DNA of 64,000 nucleotides from a bacterium HR33 (GTDB lineage: Bacteria; Gemmatimonadota; Gemmatimonadetes; Gemmatimonadales; GWC2-71-9), in assembly GCA_002923375.1 (NCBI GenBank), contig BEIJ01000002.1, positions 682,001 through 746,000 of the forward strand. Reading direction: 5' to 3'. The translations under genes were made by a program, and so were the position numbers. The stretch's first letter is position 1, and every line of letters begins with the position of its first letter. Shown in pieces: positions 7,923 to 17,505 of this stretch. Under the pieces are notes generated by a model, which was not told where the DNA came from, made no database searches, and saw nothing but the letters and a program-made list of their open reading frames with translations.

Positions 7923-9467
7923 ATGCGTGAAAAACTGGAGCTCTTGGAACGGCTGCGGCGCCAGTCCGAGCAGGGCGGCGGGCCGGAGAGGATCAAGGCG
8001 CAGCATGAGAAGGGGAAGCTCACCGCCCGGGAGCGGCTGGAACTGCTGCTGGATCCGGGATCGTTCGTAGAACAGGACCGCTTTGTAACCCACCGCAGTA
8101 CCGATTTTGGACTGGAAGACCAGAAGATTCTGGGTGACGGCGTGGTCACCGGCTACGGCACCATAGACGGCCGTTTGGTTTACGTCTTCGCCCAAGACTT
8201 CACGGTTTTCGGCGGATCTCTGGCCGAGGCTCACGCCAAGAAGATTTGCAAGATCATGGACACCGCGATGCGGGTGGGGGCGCCGATTATCGGGCTCAAC
8301 GATTCGGGGGGCGCCCGGATACAGGAGGGGGTGCTCTCGCTGGGCGGCTACGCTGACATTTTCTTGCGCAACACGCTGGCTTCCGGAGTGGTGCCTCAGA
8401 TAAGCGCCATTCTCGGCCCTTGCGCCGGAGGCGCCGTGTACAGTCCGGCGATCACCGATTTCGTCTTCATGGTCCGGGGGATTTCCTACATGTTCGTGAC
8501 CGGACCCAACGTGGTAAAGACGGTGACGCACGAGGAGGTGACCAACGAGGAATTGGGGGGCGCGGACGTGCACGGCTCGGTGTCCGGGGTGGCCCACTTC
8601 GTGTACGACACGGAAGCGGAGTGCCTGGCCTCTATAAGGAAGCTGCTCTCCTTCCTGCCGTCCAACAACTTGGACAGTCCTCCCGTCAAGGAGTGCACCG
8701 ATCCGGTCGATCGCCGGGAAGAAGACCTCCTGGACCTGGTGCCGGACAATCCCAACAAGCCCTACGACATGCACGAGGTGATCCGCCGCGTGGTGGACGA
8801 CGGGGAGCTTTTCGAGGTACACCGGGATTATGCGGCCAACCTGATAGTGGGCTTTGCGCGGCTGGGAGGCCATCCGGTGGGGGTGATAGCCAACCAACCG
8901 GCGGTGCTGGCGGGGGTGCTGGACATCAACGCTTCGATCAAAGGGGCCCGCTTTATCCGGTTTTGCGACGCGTTCAACATTCCGCTGGTGACTTTCGAGG
9001 ACGTCCCCGGCTTTCTGCCCGGCACGGATCAGGAGCACGGGGGGATCATCAAGCACGGCGCCAAGCTGCTCTTCGCCTACGCGGAGGCCACGGTGCCCAA
9101 GCTTACGGTGGTGACCCGCAAGGCCTACGGCGGTGCCTACGACGTGATGAGTTCCAAGCACGTTCGCGGCGATTACAACGTGGCCTGGCCCACCGCGGAG
9201 ATCGCAGTGATGGGCCCGCAGGGAGCGGCTGAGATCTTGTTCCGGCGGGAGATCGCCCAAGCCCCCGATCCCCAGGCCAAGCTGGAACAGCTGGTGGCGG
9301 AGTATCGGGAGAAGTTTGCTCATCCTTATCACGCCGCCGCCCTGGGGTTCTTGGACGACGTGATCGACCCGCGGGATACCCGTCCGAGACTGATTTCCGC
9401 GTTGCGGACGCTGCTCACCAAACGGGACCGCAACCCGCCCAAGAAGCATGACAACATTCCGCTCTGA
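7923..9467 (+). CDS. pccB: acyl-CoA carboxylase carboxyltransferase subunit (propionyl-CoA carboxylase beta-like)
   Basis: This 514-residue subunit moves the carboxyl group from biotin to an acyl-CoA. It has both crotonase-like halves in one chain, as in PccB and AccD5 types: [19 protein letters not shown] and the oxyanion region [16 protein letters not shown] in the first, and [18 protein letters not shown] and [15 protein letters not shown] in the second. Downstream genes encode biotin carboxylase and biotin carrier, giving a complete enzyme. Propionyl-CoA is the likeliest substrate by family, but acetyl-CoA or mixed specificity is possible. It begins 17 bases after rpsA. Confidence 0.9.
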   Translation: MREKLELLERLRRQSEQGGGPERIKAQHEKGKLTARERLELLLDPGSFVEQDRFVTHRSTDFGLEDQKILGDGVVTGYGTIDGRLVYVFAQDFTVFGGSLAEAHAKKICKIMDTAMRVGAPIIGLNDSGGARIQEGVLSLGGYADIFLRNTLASGVVPQISAILGPCAGGAVYSPAITDFVFMVRGISYMFVTGPNVVKTVTHEEVTNEELGGADVHGSVSGVAHFVYDTEAECLASIRKLLSFLPSNNLDSPPVKECTDPVDRREEDLLDLVPDNPNKPYDMHEVIRRVVDDGELFEVHRDYAANLIVGFARLGGHPVGVIANQPAVLAGVLDINASIKGARFIRFCDAFNIPLVTFEDVPGFLPGTDQEHGGIIKHGAKLLFAYAEATVPKLTVVTRKAYGGAYDVMSSKHVRGDYNVAWPTAEIAVMGPQGAAEILFRREIAQAPDPQAKLEQLVAEYREKFAHPYHAAALGFLDDVIDPRDTRPRLISALRTLLTKRDRNPPKKHDNIPL

Positions 9468-9482
9468 GGAGCGGCGCCGGCG

Positions 9483-10991
9483 ATGAAGCGGGTGTTGGTG
9501 GCCAACCGGGGTGAAATTGCGGTGAGGATAATCCGCGCCTGCCGTGAAGAGGGTTTGCAGGCGGTCGCGGTTTACAGCGATGCGGATCGGCACAGCCTGC
9601 ACGTGCGCATGGCCGACGAGGCGGTGCGCCTGGGTCCCGCTCCCGCCGCGGAGTCTTACCTGCACATCGAGCGGATCATCGAGGCGGCGCGCCGCTCGGG
9701 AGCCGACGCGGTGCACCCGGGGTATGGTTTTTTGGCCGAGCGCGCCGAGTTTGCCGAGGCGGTGGAAGATGCGGGACTGATCTTTATCGGCCCCCCAGCT
9801 GCCGCAATTAGGGCGATGGGAGAAAAGACCGAGGCGCGCCGCAGGATGGTTGCGGCCGGGGTCCCGGTGGTACCGGGAAGCACCGCGGTGGTGGCTGCTG
9901 CCGGAGAAGCTCTGGAAGAGGCGCGCAGGATCGGGTTTCCCATTCTGCTGAAGGCGGCGGCCGGGGGAGGCGGAAAGGGTATGAGGAGGGTGAATTCGGA
10001 GGGGGAACTGCCGGCTGCCTTCCGGCAGGCGTCTTCGGAGGCGGCGAAAGCGTTCGGTGACGGCTCGCTGTACGTGGAGAAACTGATCGAGGGGCCGCGG
10101 CATGTGGAGATCCAGGTGTTCGCGGACCGATACGGAAATACGGTCCATTTGGGCGAGCGCGAGTGCTCCATCCAGCGCCGGCACCAGAAGCTCATCGAAG
10201 AGAGTCCTTCTCCCGCGGTGAATTCCGAGTTGCGGGCGCGGATGGGAGAGGCCGCGGTTCGGGCAGCCCAGGCGGTTGGGTACGTGAACGCGGGAACCGT
10301 GGAGTTTCTGTTGGACCGCGAGGGCCGGTTCTACTTCCTCGAGATGAACACCCGGATCCAGGTAGAGCACCCGGTTACCGAACTGGTCTACGGGGTCGAT
10401 CTGGTGAGGGAACAGTTGCGGGTTGCCCGGGGAGACAGGTTGAGTATTCCCCAAGGTCTGTCTCCCCGAGGGCATGCCATCGAGTGCAGGATCACGGCGG
10501 AAGATCCGTTTCAGGGGTTTTTGCCGGCTACGGGGCTGATTGCTTTCTTGTCGGTCCCTTCCGGCCCCGGGGTTCGCTGGGACGGCGGATTCGAGGCGGG
10601 TAGCGAGATCGGCCTGTTTTACGATTCCCTGCTGGCCAAGCTCGTCGTGTGGGGCGAAAACCGCAGCGCCGCCATACGGCGCATGGCACGAGCTCTGGAG
10701 GAGCTGGTAGTCGTAGGTGTTCCCACATCGCAGCCGTTTCACCTCCGGGTGATGCGCGACCCCGGGTTTGCAAGTGGGCAATACGACATCGAGTACATGG
10801 AGACTACCGGAATGGAGCTGCTGCGTCGGCGGCCGGCGGATTCCGAGCTGGACTTGGCTGCAGTGGCGGCGGCCTTGGCCGAAGAGGCGGAGCGGGTAAA
10901 GCCCCAGCCGGGCGCGGCGGGCCAAGGAGATCGGCGCGAGAGCGTGTGGCTCAGAGCGGCTCGGCTCGAAGGGGTCCAGTGGTTCGGGTAA
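9483..10991 (+). CDS. accC: biotin carboxylase subunit of acetyl/propionyl-CoA carboxylase
   Basis: The 502-residue ATP-grasp enzyme carboxylates biotin on its carrier using bicarbonate and ATP. It starts with the biotin carboxylase motif MKRVLVANRGEIAVRIIRAC, has the glycine-rich ATP loop AAAGGGGKGMRRV, the catalytic region RECSIQRRHQKLIEESPSP, and FLEMNTRIQVEHPVTEL. The length fits a stand-alone subunit; the carrier domain is in a separate gene 1.2 kb downstream. The start is ATG 15 bases after the carboxyltransferase gene. It could also serve fatty-acid synthesis together with accD at 31757. Confidence 0.93.
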   Translation: MKRVLVANRGEIAVRIIRACREEGLQAVAVYSDADRHSLHVRMADEAVRLGPAPAAESYLHIERIIEAARRSGADAVHPGYGFLAERAEFAEAVEDAGLIFIGPPAAAIRAMGEKTEARRRMVAAGVPVVPGSTAVVAAAGEALEEARRIGFPILLKAAAGGGGKGMRRVNSEGELPAAFRQASSEAAKAFGDGSLYVEKLIEGPRHVEIQVFADRYGNTVHLGERECSIQRRHQKLIEESPSPAVNSELRARMGEAAVRAAQAVGYVNAGTVEFLLDREGRFYFLEMNTRIQVEHPVTELVYGVDLVREQLRVARGDRLSIPQGLSPRGHAIECRITAEDPFQGFLPATGLIAFLSVPSGPGVRWDGGFEAGSEIGLFYDSLLAKLVVWGENRSAAIRRMARALEELVVVGVPTSQPFHLRVMRDPGFASGQYDIEYMETTGMELLRRRPADSELDLAAVAAALAEEAERVKPQPGAAGQGDRRESVWLRAARLEGVQWFG

Positions 10992-12214
10992 GGATCGAGC
11001 GGCTGGCGGCTGGCGGGGACGGTGTGGGCCGGCTGGAAGACGGAATGGTGGTTTTCGTTCCGCGGGCGGCTCCGGGGGATTTGGCGGAAGTGGAGGTGTG
11101 GGAGCGGAAGCCGCGTTTTGCCCGCGCCCGGCTGGTGCGCGTTCTAGAACCCGGCCCCGGACGGGTGGATCCTCTTTGTGTTCATTATGTGGCGGACCGC
11201 TGCGGAGGATGTCAGTTCCAGCATTTGGCTGCCGAGGTACAACTCCAGGCCAAGGCGAGTCTGGTGGGCGATGCACTGCGCAGGATAGGAAAACGCGAGG
11301 TTGGAGATCCCCCTGTGGTACCGTCGCCTGCTGAGTGGCGCTACCGGACCAAGATCACTCTGGCGGTGAGTAACGGGATCATCGGGCTTCATCGCTACGA
11401 CAGGCCGGAGGAGGTGTTCGAGCTGGGCGATTGTTTGATCGCTCGGGAGTCTTTGATGGGGCTCTGGAGGCGGCTTCAGAATTGCAAGAGCGAGCTTCCT
11501 AGGGGAGTCGCTTCGGTGGCGCTGAAAGAGGATCGCTCCGGCGGGCTCCACCTGGTTGTCTCGGGCGGTGAGCCGCCCTGGGAGCCCGAGCCGTTGGTTC
11601 GGGCGCTGGGTGATCGGGTATCGGTGTGGTGGCAGCCAGCTCGGGGTGCCGCCCGGGTGGTGAGCGGGAATCGGCGCGGTTTTCCGGCCCTGGCCTTCGA
11701 GCAGATCAATCCGGAATTGGCGGGTCGGATTCGGGAGCAGGCGGTGCAATGGCTGGGTGAGGTGGAGGGGCGAGTGGTCTGGGATCTCTACTGCGGGGTG
11801 GGCGATACGGCGTTCCTGCTGGTGCAGCGTGGAGCTCGGGTTTACGCGGTGGATGCGGATCGACAGGCGATCGAGTGGGCGCGGAGCGAGTACGCCGCAC
11901 GATCGGGCGCGGTGGAGTTCATGCACGGGTTGGTGGAGGAAAGTCTTCACCGCTTGCCCGAACCCGACCGAGTGGTTGCCAATCCTCCCCGGCGGGGGAT
12001 GCACGCTCTGGTGACCGGGGCGTTGGAGGGCTGGGCGCGAAGCAGGCGAGGCAGCAGGGACCCTATCCGCCTGTGCTACATTTCCTGCGATCCCGCCACC
12101 TTGGCCCGGGATTTGGCTCGCCTTCCCTCGTTCAAGCTCCTCGAGCTTAAGGCATTTGATCTGTTTCCCCAGACCTGCCACGTAGAAACCGTGGCGTTAT
12201 TGGCAACGGGGTGA
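10979..12214 (+). CDS. 23S rRNA (uracil-5-)-methyltransferase, RlmD/RumA family
   Basis: This SAM-dependent enzyme makes 5-methyluridine in rRNA; the exact target cannot be read from the sequence. The 411-residue product has an N-terminal TRAM domain (RIERLAAGGDGVGRLEDGMV), a 4Fe-4S motif with CVHYVADRCGGCQFQHL, the SAM loop DLYCGVGDTAFLL, the NPPRRGM motif, and the nucleophile Cys in YISCDPATLARDL. I place the start at GTG 10979, which begins the TRAM domain and overlaps accC by 13 bases. It ends with GTGA shared with the biotin carrier gene, so it is embedded in the carboxylase operon. Confidence 0.88.
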   Translation: MVRVRIERLAAGGDGVGRLEDGMVVFVPRAAPGDLAEVEVWERKPRFARARLVRVLEPGPGRVDPLCVHYVADRCGGCQFQHLAAEVQLQAKASLVGDALRRIGKREVGDPPVVPSPAEWRYRTKITLAVSNGIIGLHRYDRPEEVFELGDCLIARESLMGLWRRLQNCKSELPRGVASVALKEDRSGGLHLVVSGGEPPWEPEPLVRALGDRVSVWWQPARGAARVVSGNRRGFPALAFEQINPELAGRIREQAVQWLGEVEGRVVWDLYCGVGDTAFLLVQRGARVYAVDADRQAIEWARSEYAARSGAVEFMHGLVEESLHRLPEPDRVVANPPRRGMHALVTGALEGWARSRRGSRDPIRLCYISCDPATLARDLARLPSFKLLELKAFDLFPQTCHVETVALLATG

Positions 12215-12711
12215 AGTACCGGGTGGTCTTGGGTGACCGGGAGGTGTGGGTGGAGATTGCTCCCGGTGGGGTGCGGATCGACGGCCGGCCCGTCGAGTGC
12301 GGGTTGGAACGGGTGCCCGGTACCCCACTGTATCTGTTGCGTCTGGGGGAATCGCTGAGGCCTCTGGTGCTGACTCGAGACGGGCGGGACTGGTTGGTGG
12401 AGTGGGCAGGGGAGAGGCTAAGGGCCAGGGTGGATCTGGGAGGGTTGGGTGGTTCGGGCGGCGGGAGGGTTGGATCCCCGGGAGGCGGAGGGATCGTAAG
12501 GGCGCCGATGCCCGGTTTGGTCTTGCGGGTCGAGGTGGAGGTGGGGCAGCGTGTGGGAGCGGGGAGCGGTCTATTGGTACTGGAGGCGATGAAGATGGAG
12601 AACGAGATTCGCTCGCCCCGGGATGGCGTGGTTCGCAGAGTTTTGGTGCGGGCGGGGCAGGCGGTGGAGAAGGGTGCGGAGCTGGTGGAGATCGGCGAGG
12701 CGGTGGAGTAG
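12211..12711 (+). CDS. biotin carboxyl carrier protein subunit
   Basis: The 166-residue product ends in a biotinyl domain with the biotin-accepting Lys in VLEAMKMENEI and the usual second half GVVRRVLVRAGQAVEKGAEL. The N-terminal ~75 residues form a small beta-rich region like the one preceding the carrier domain in propionyl-CoA carboxylase alpha chains, followed by a Gly-rich hinge (GGLGGSGGG). It completes the enzyme with the carboxyltransferase (7923) and biotin carboxylase (9483). It starts at GTG 12211, overlapping the methyltransferase stop by four bases. Confidence 0.9.
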   Translation: MKYRVVLGDREVWVEIAPGGVRIDGRPVECGLERVPGTPLYLLRLGESLRPLVLTRDGRDWLVEWAGERLRARVDLGGLGGSGGGRVGSPGGGGIVRAPMPGLVLRVEVEVGQRVGAGSGLLVLEAMKMENEIRSPRDGVVRRVLVRAGQAVEKGAELVEIGEAVE

Positions 12712-12740
12712 TTGACCTTGGGCCCTGGTGCGGCTAGCTT
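12712..12740 (+). promoter_or_regulatory. promoter of rplM-rpsI
   Basis: TTGACC (12712-12717), 17 bases, TAGCTT (12735-12740), immediately after the biotin carrier stop. It has the same layout as the rpsA promoter and gives a short leader before the rplM ATG at 12766. Confidence 0.5.
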
Positions 12741-12765
12741 GAAAGGCTATCGCGATCGAGGAAAG

Positions 12766-13209
12766 ATGCAGCGTACTTTTTCGCTTCCGGCTGAGAAGGC
12801 TAGCCCTCGCTGGTATTTGGTGGACGCGGAGGGGGTGGTGTTGGGCCGGCTCGCTTCCGGGGTGGCTCAGCTTCTCCGGGGCAAGCACAAGCCCACCTTC
12901 ACTCCCCACGTGGACGACGGGGATTATGTGATCGTCATAAACGCGCGGAAAGTTCGCTTGACCGGGCGCAAGCTGGAGCAGAAGCGCTACTTCAGGCACA
13001 CCGGTTACATGGGTCACGAGAAGTTCACACCGGTGGCTCGGTTGCTGGCCACCAGGCCGGAGCGGGTGATCGAGCGTGCGGTGTTCGGCATGCTGCCCAA
13101 GAACACTTTGGCCAGGCAGCATCTTCGCAAGAAACTCAAGGTGTATCCCGGTCCCGAGCATCCTCATGCTGCGCAGCGTCCGGTTCAGCTGAGGTTGCGG
13201 CGGGGGTGA
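12766..13209 (+). CDS. rplM: 50S ribosomal protein L13
   Basis: This 147-residue protein is an early-assembling component of the large subunit. It shows the L13 pattern: WYLVDAEGVVLGRLAS near the start, GDYVIVINARKVRLTGRK, KRYFRHTGYMG, and the C-terminal AVFGMLPKNTLARQHL and KLKVYPGPEHPH. The ATG at 12766 is preceded by GAGGAAAG. It forms the usual pair with rpsI 48 bases downstream. Confidence 0.96.
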   Translation: MQRTFSLPAEKASPRWYLVDAEGVVLGRLASGVAQLLRGKHKPTFTPHVDDGDYVIVINARKVRLTGRKLEQKRYFRHTGYMGHEKFTPVARLLATRPERVIERAVFGMLPKNTLARQHLRKKLKVYPGPEHPHAAQRPVQLRLRRG

Positions 13210-13257
13210 GGCGGCGAGTCTCGAGGGGATGAGGTTTAGGGCGTATAGGAAAGACAG

Positions 13258-13665
13258 ATGACCACTGCAATTCAGCCTGAACTTCGCTGGCATGCCATCG
13301 GTCGGAGGAAGACCGCGGTGGCCCGGGTGTATTTGACGCCCGGTTCGGGGAAGTGGGATGTAAACGGCCGGACGCTGGGCGACTACTTTCCGCGGCGCTC
13401 CTTGGTGCAGCACATTCAGGAACCCTTTGTGGTCACCGATACCTTGGGCGCCTTCGACGTGCGGGCCAGGGTGAGGGGAGGGGGTCTGACCGGACAGGCT
13501 GGCGCTCTGAGGCTGGCGGTGGCGCGGGCGTTGGTTTTGGCGGACTCGACCCATCGGCGCAAGTTGCGCGAGCAGGGTTTGCTGACTCGCGATCCCCGAG
13601 CGGTGGAGCGCAAGAAGCCGGGCCAGCCGGGAGCCCGCAAGCGGTTCCAGTTCTCGAAGCGTTAA
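13258..13665 (+). CDS. rpsI: 30S ribosomal protein S9
   Basis: The 135-residue S9 protein contacts P-site tRNA with its C-terminal tail. Family marks are AIGRRKTAVARVYLTPGSGK, the central RVRGGGLTGQAGALRLAVAR, and the basic end GARKRFQFSKR, whose last Arg touches tRNA in known structures. It follows rplM in the conserved order and probably shares its transcript. A gap of 157 bases before rpsB contains a TAATAC box (13721) but no convincing -35. Confidence 0.96.
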   Translation: MTTAIQPELRWHAIGRRKTAVARVYLTPGSGKWDVNGRTLGDYFPRRSLVQHIQEPFVVTDTLGAFDVRARVRGGGLTGQAGALRLAVARALVLADSTHRRKLREQGLLTRDPRAVERKKPGQPGARKRFQFSKR

Positions 13666-13822
13666 CCGGGTCGTCCGACCTGACGCGGCTCGCCGTAGAG
13701 TTTGCGGGGCGCGGGCGATCTAATACACACACCGCCGGATTCCGCCTGGGTGTTCGCCGGCAGCGGCGGATAGGGGCGGGAGTGGAAGGCGGTGGAGGCT
13801 CAACCCAAAAGGACGGAGGTAC

Positions 13823-14746
13823 ATGACGCAGCCGCAGTTGCAGGATCTGCTGGAAGCGGGGGTGCACTTTGGCCACCAGACCCGCCGTTGGAATCCCAAG
13901 ATGCGCCGCTTCATTTTTGCGGAGCGCTCCGGGATTTATCTCATCGATTTGCAGAAAACTCTCAGGCAGTTGCAGCTGGCGCAGGAGCTGATGCGCAGCG
14001 TGGTGTTGCGCGGCGACGGGGTGTTGTTTGTCTGCACCAAGAAGCAACTGAAGGAGATCATCAAGGCCGAGGCCCAGCGCTGCGGCGCTTTTTGGGTGAC
14101 GGAACGGTGGTTGGGTGGCACTCTTACCAACTTCCAGACGATAAAGCGGCAGATCAGGCGGCTCAAGGAAATCGAGCAGGGGCAGGAGGAGGGCGCCTAC
14201 GAGTTCTTCACCAAGAAGGAGCAGCTGCTTTTTGAGCGGGAGCGGGAGAAGCTGAACCGGAACCTCGAAGGGATCAAGAACATGGCCCGCCTGCCCGGTG
14301 CCCTCTACGTAGTGGATGCCAAGAAGGAGCGGATCGCCATTGCTGAAGCCAACAAGCTGGGGATTCCGGTGGTGGCGATCGTGGATACCAATGCCGATCC
14401 CGATCAGATAACCGTTCCGATTCCGGGTAACGACGATGCGATTCGTTCGGTTTCGCTGATCACCAAGGCCATAGCCGACGTGATAGCGGAGGCTAGGGCG
14501 CAGGTGCCGTTGCGGGAGGTTGCCGAGGAGGCCGAGGCTTACACTTACAGCACCGAAGTGGGTTCCGAGGGGGAGGCGGAGGAGAGGCCCAAGAAGAAGA
14601 AGGCTCGGCGCCGCCGCCGGCCGAAGCCGGAGGCGATCGTGGCCCGGCTGAAGGGGGAGAAGTCCGAGACGGAGTCGGGGGAGGCGAGCGAGTCCGGCGG
14701 AGGAGAGGAGGGCGCGGGGGGAGGCGAGGCTGCCGAAGGCGAGTGA
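13823..14746 (+). CDS. rpsB: 30S ribosomal protein S2 with long charged tail
   Basis: S2 is needed for S1 binding to the 30S subunit. The first ~230 of 307 residues follow the family closely: [67 protein letters not shown] and [14 protein letters not shown] tail of ~75 residues follows, with a [12 protein letters not shown] cluster and then mostly Glu, Gly and Ser, and no fold that I recognise. GGAGG lies four bases before the ATG. It heads rpsB-tsf-pyrH-frr. Confidence 0.95.
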   Translation: MTQPQLQDLLEAGVHFGHQTRRWNPKMRRFIFAERSGIYLIDLQKTLRQLQLAQELMRSVVLRGDGVLFVCTKKQLKEIIKAEAQRCGAFWVTERWLGGTLTNFQTIKRQIRRLKEIEQGQEEGAYEFFTKKEQLLFEREREKLNRNLEGIKNMARLPGALYVVDAKKERIAIAEANKLGIPVVAIVDTNADPDQITVPIPGNDDAIRSVSLITKAIADVIAEARAQVPLREVAEEAEAYTYSTEVGSEGEAEERPKKKKARRRRRPKPEAIVARLKGEKSETESGEASESGGGEEGAGGGEAAEGE

Positions 14747-14765
14747 AGACGGAGAGGACTTGGAG

Positions 14766-15368
14766 ATGGCTGTGACTATTTCTGCGAAGGACGTAGCCGA
14801 GCTTCGGGCGCGTACCGGTGCGGGGATGATGGATTGCCGCAATGCTCTGGCGGAGGCCGGGGGCGATATGCAGAAGGCGATCGACATCTTGCGCGCCAAG
14901 GGGATCGCGAAAGCGGAAAAGCGCGCCGGGAGAGGGGCCTCCGAGGGCCTGATCGGGAGCTACGTCCATTTCAACGGCAAGGTCGGCGTGCTGGTGGAGG
15001 TGAACTGCGAGACCGATTTCGTGGCGCGCACCGAGGAGTTCAAAGCCCTGGTGCGGGACTTGGCTTTGCACATCGCCTCCGCCGATCCCATCGCGGTGCG
15101 GATCGAGGACGTGCCCCAGGAAGTGATCGAGAGGGAGCGGGCGATCTACCGGCAGCAGGCTGCGGAGTCGGGCAAGCCCGAGGCGGTTTGGGACAAGATC
15201 GTGGAGGGCAAGCTGAAGAAGTTTTATTCCGAGCGGGTGTTGCTGGAGCAGCCCTTTGTTAAGGATGACAGCCAGACGGTGGGCGAGCTGGTAAAGTCCG
15301 TATCGGGGAAGGTGGGAGAGAACATCGTGGTACGCCGGTTCGTGCGGTTCGCTCTCGGGGAGGCTTGA
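14766..15368 (+). CDS. tsf: elongation factor Ts
   Basis: EF-Ts is the guanine nucleotide exchange factor for EF-Tu. The 200-residue product is the short form, with one main core domain. It opens with [19 protein letters not shown], the EF-Tu-contacting start, then [17 protein letters not shown], a [12 protein letters not shown] linker, and the [13 protein letters not shown] motif; the C-terminal helix module is at [12 protein letters not shown] prefer the ATG at 14766 to the TTG at 14760. The stop TGA shares its last base with the pyrH ATG. Confidence 0.95.
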   Translation: MAVTISAKDVAELRARTGAGMMDCRNALAEAGGDMQKAIDILRAKGIAKAEKRAGRGASEGLIGSYVHFNGKVGVLVEVNCETDFVARTEEFKALVRDLALHIASADPIAVRIEDVPQEVIERERAIYRQQAAESGKPEAVWDKIVEGKLKKFYSERVLLEQPFVKDDSQTVGELVKSVSGKVGENIVVRRFVRFALGEA

Positions 15369-16084
15369 TGGCGGAGCTCGCCTATCGGCGGGCCGTCATA
15401 AAGTTGTCCGGCGAGGTTCTGGCGGGAGCCCGCGGGAGCGGTTTGGACTTCGACGTGGTGGACCGGCTGGCGGGGGAGATCAAGGGGGTGCACTCCCTGG
15501 GGGCCAGCCTGGGTTTGGTGATCGGTGGAGGGAACATCATTCGGGGGACCACGGCGAGCCGGTGGGGTTTGGATCGGGTGGCGGCGGATTACATGGGAAT
15601 GCTGGGTACGGTGATCAACGCCCTCGCCCTTCAAGAGATCCTGGAGCGCAAGCACGGGGTGGACACCAGGGTGCTCACCGCGATCCGGATGGAGGAGTTG
15701 GCCGAGCCGTACATTCGGCGCCGGGCGTTGCGCCATTTGGAAAAAGGCCGGGTGGTGCTGTTCGCGGGGGGTACGGGGAACCCCTTTTTTTCTACCGACA
15801 CGGCCGCGGTGCTCAGAGCTTTGGAGATCGACGCCGATGTGATCATCAAGGCCACCAATGTGGAGGGTGTCTACACCGCGGATCCCAAGCTCCACCCGGA
15901 TGCGGAGTTCATAGAGGAGCTGAGCTTTCAGGACGCTTTGGTAAGAGGGCTGGCGGTCATGGACGCCAACGCCTTCGGGTTGTGCAAAGAGAACGGGCTG
16001 CCTATCGTAGTGCTTAACGTCAACCAGCCCGGTGCGATCGCCCGAGTTTTGAAGGGAGAGCGCGTCGGCACTTTGGTCCGATGA
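15368..16084 (+). CDS. pyrH: UMP kinase
   Basis: The 238-residue bacterial-type UMP kinase belongs to the amino acid kinase fold and makes UDP. Motifs: KLSGEVLAG near the start, [11 protein letters not shown] for phosphate binding, [35 protein letters not shown], and [16 protein letters not shown]. The start ATG overlaps the tsf stop by one base, and its own stop overlaps the frr ATG as ATGA. It is expected to be hexameric and regulated by GTP and UTP as in the family. Confidence 0.95.
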   Translation: MAELAYRRAVIKLSGEVLAGARGSGLDFDVVDRLAGEIKGVHSLGASLGLVIGGGNIIRGTTASRWGLDRVAADYMGMLGTVINALALQEILERKHGVDTRVLTAIRMEELAEPYIRRRALRHLEKGRVVLFAGGTGNPFFSTDTAAVLRALEIDADVIIKATNVEGVYTADPKLHPDAEFIEELSFQDALVRGLAVMDANAFGLCKENGLPIVVLNVNQPGAIARVLKGERVGTLVR

Positions 16085-16635
16085 GCACGCTGCCCGAGAT
16101 CATCAAGCAGGCTCGCGAGCACATGAACAAGGCGGTGGAGAACACCAGGCGCGAGCTTGCCACCATCCGCAGCGGGAAGGCGACCACTAGCCTGCTGGAC
16201 ACGGTTCGGGTGGAAGCCTACGGGCAGCTGCTTCCCCTGAACCAGGTAGCCAGTGTGGCCGCGCCGGAACCGCGCCTGCTCACGGTGCAGCCCTGGGATC
16301 GCTCGCTTATCGGAGCGGTGGAGAAGGCGATCCGCGCCTCTGACTTGGGACTGAACCCCAGCAACGACGGGACCGTGATCCGCATCCCCCTGCCTCCGCT
16401 CACCGAGGAGCGCCGCAAAGAGCTGGTCAAAGTGGTGCACAAGCTGACCGAGGAAGGACGCATCGCGGTGAGGCACGCCCGCAGCGACGCTCTGGGCAAG
16501 ATCAAGAAGGTGGAGCACGTCTCCGAGGACGACAAGCGGCGCTATGAAAAGGAGGTACAGAAGCTCCACGACGAAGCGATGGAACAGCTCGAAGGGATAA
16601 TGAAAGCCAAAGAGCGCGAGATCATGGAGGTCTAG
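16081..16635 (+). CDS. frr: ribosome recycling factor
   Basis: RRF splits post-termination ribosomes together with EF-G. The 184-residue length is standard. The sequence shows the three-helix bundle signature: [20 protein letters not shown] near the N-terminus, [20 protein letters not shown], the hinge [20 protein letters not shown], and the C-terminal helix [16 protein letters not shown]. Its start overlaps pyrH by four bases. cdsA follows after 11 bases, with no room for uppS, which commonly lies here. Confidence 0.96.
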   Translation: MSTLPEIIKQAREHMNKAVENTRRELATIRSGKATTSLLDTVRVEAYGQLLPLNQVASVAAPEPRLLTVQPWDRSLIGAVEKAIRASDLGLNPSNDGTVIRIPLPPLTEERRKELVKVVHKLTEEGRIAVRHARSDALGKIKKVEHVSEDDKRRYEKEVQKLHDEAMEQLEGIMKAKEREIMEV

Positions 16636-16646
16636 ACTCCCTCCGC

Positions 16647-17504
16647 ATGCCCCACCAGCTCGCCAAGCGGGTGGCGGTGGCCGCCATCGGCATCCCCACA
16701 GCGATTGCTGCAATCTACCTTGGCGGATGGATTCTGGTCTGCCTCCTCTCGGGTTTGGGCGTTTTGGGTACCCACGAGTTCCGCCGCCTGGCGCAAGGGA
16801 GAGGGTCTTTCCCGGCCGCACCGAGCTATGCCGGAGCGGCCCTCTTCCCGGTATTGATCTATCTGAGCCTGCCCCAGGGAGGGGGCCTGGAGCTCAGGTT
16901 CGCGGTGCTGATCGCGGCGTTCTGGTTGATTGCGCTTTCCGGACTGGTTTCGCTCACGCGATCTCCGGAGCGCTCGCCTTTCAGCGCAACTTCGTTTTCC
17001 GTAGCGGCGGCGCTTTATGCGGGAGGGCTGCCCGCGACGATCCTCTATCTCAGGTACCCGCGAGGGGAATTCTCGGGGCCGGAGGCTACCGTCCTGGCTC
17101 TCTTTCCGCTGGTCCTTACCTGGTTGTGCGACACCCTGGCGATGGCCGGAGGTGCCTGGTTCAGAGGTCCAAAACTGGCGCCGCGCTTGAGTCCGGGCAA
17201 AACTTGGAGTGGGGCACTGAGCGGTGCGGTGGGCGCCGTAGCGGCGTCTTTGGCTTACGGGCATTGGGTGCTGGCGCCCATGGGGATATCGTTGTCGCTT
17301 GGCGAGCTTTGGGCGTGCGGGCTCTCGGCAGGTATCCTCGGGCAATTGGGCGATCTGGCAGAGTCGAGCTGGAAGCGGGAAGCGGGGGTAAAAGATTCGG
17401 GCGCCCTTTTTCCCGGACACGGAGGGGTTCTGGACCGCCTCGATTCGCTTTATTGGAACATCCCCGCGGTGACGCTAGTGCTGCTACTGGGCGGAACCGT
17501 TTGA
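16647..17504 (+). CDS. cdsA: phosphatidate cytidylyltransferase (CDP-diglyceride synthase)
   Basis: This integral membrane enzyme makes CDP-diacylglycerol from phosphatidate and CTP, feeding the pssA product encoded at 51095. The 285-residue protein has about seven or eight hydrophobic segments and the CDS signature near the end: ESSWKREAGVKDSGALFPGH followed by GGVLDRLDS. LSPGKTWSGALSG is the upstream conserved motif. It lies between frr and dxr as in many bacteria. Confidence 0.93.
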   Translation: MPHQLAKRVAVAAIGIPTAIAAIYLGGWILVCLLSGLGVLGTHEFRRLAQGRGSFPAAPSYAGAALFPVLIYLSLPQGGGLELRFAVLIAAFWLIALSGLVSLTRSPERSPFSATSFSVAAALYAGGLPATILYLRYPRGEFSGPEATVLALFPLVLTWLCDTLAMAGGAWFRGPKLAPRLSPGKTWSGALSGAVGAVAASLAYGHWVLAPMGISLSLGELWACGLSAGILGQLGDLAESSWKREAGVKDSGALFPGHGGVLDRLDSLYWNIPAVTLVLLLGGTV

Positions 17505-17505
17505 G

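Noticed and set aside
13686-13726. Promoter of rpsB
   Set aside because: TAATAC at 13721 is a fair -10 box, but no -35 box lies at 15-19 bases distance.
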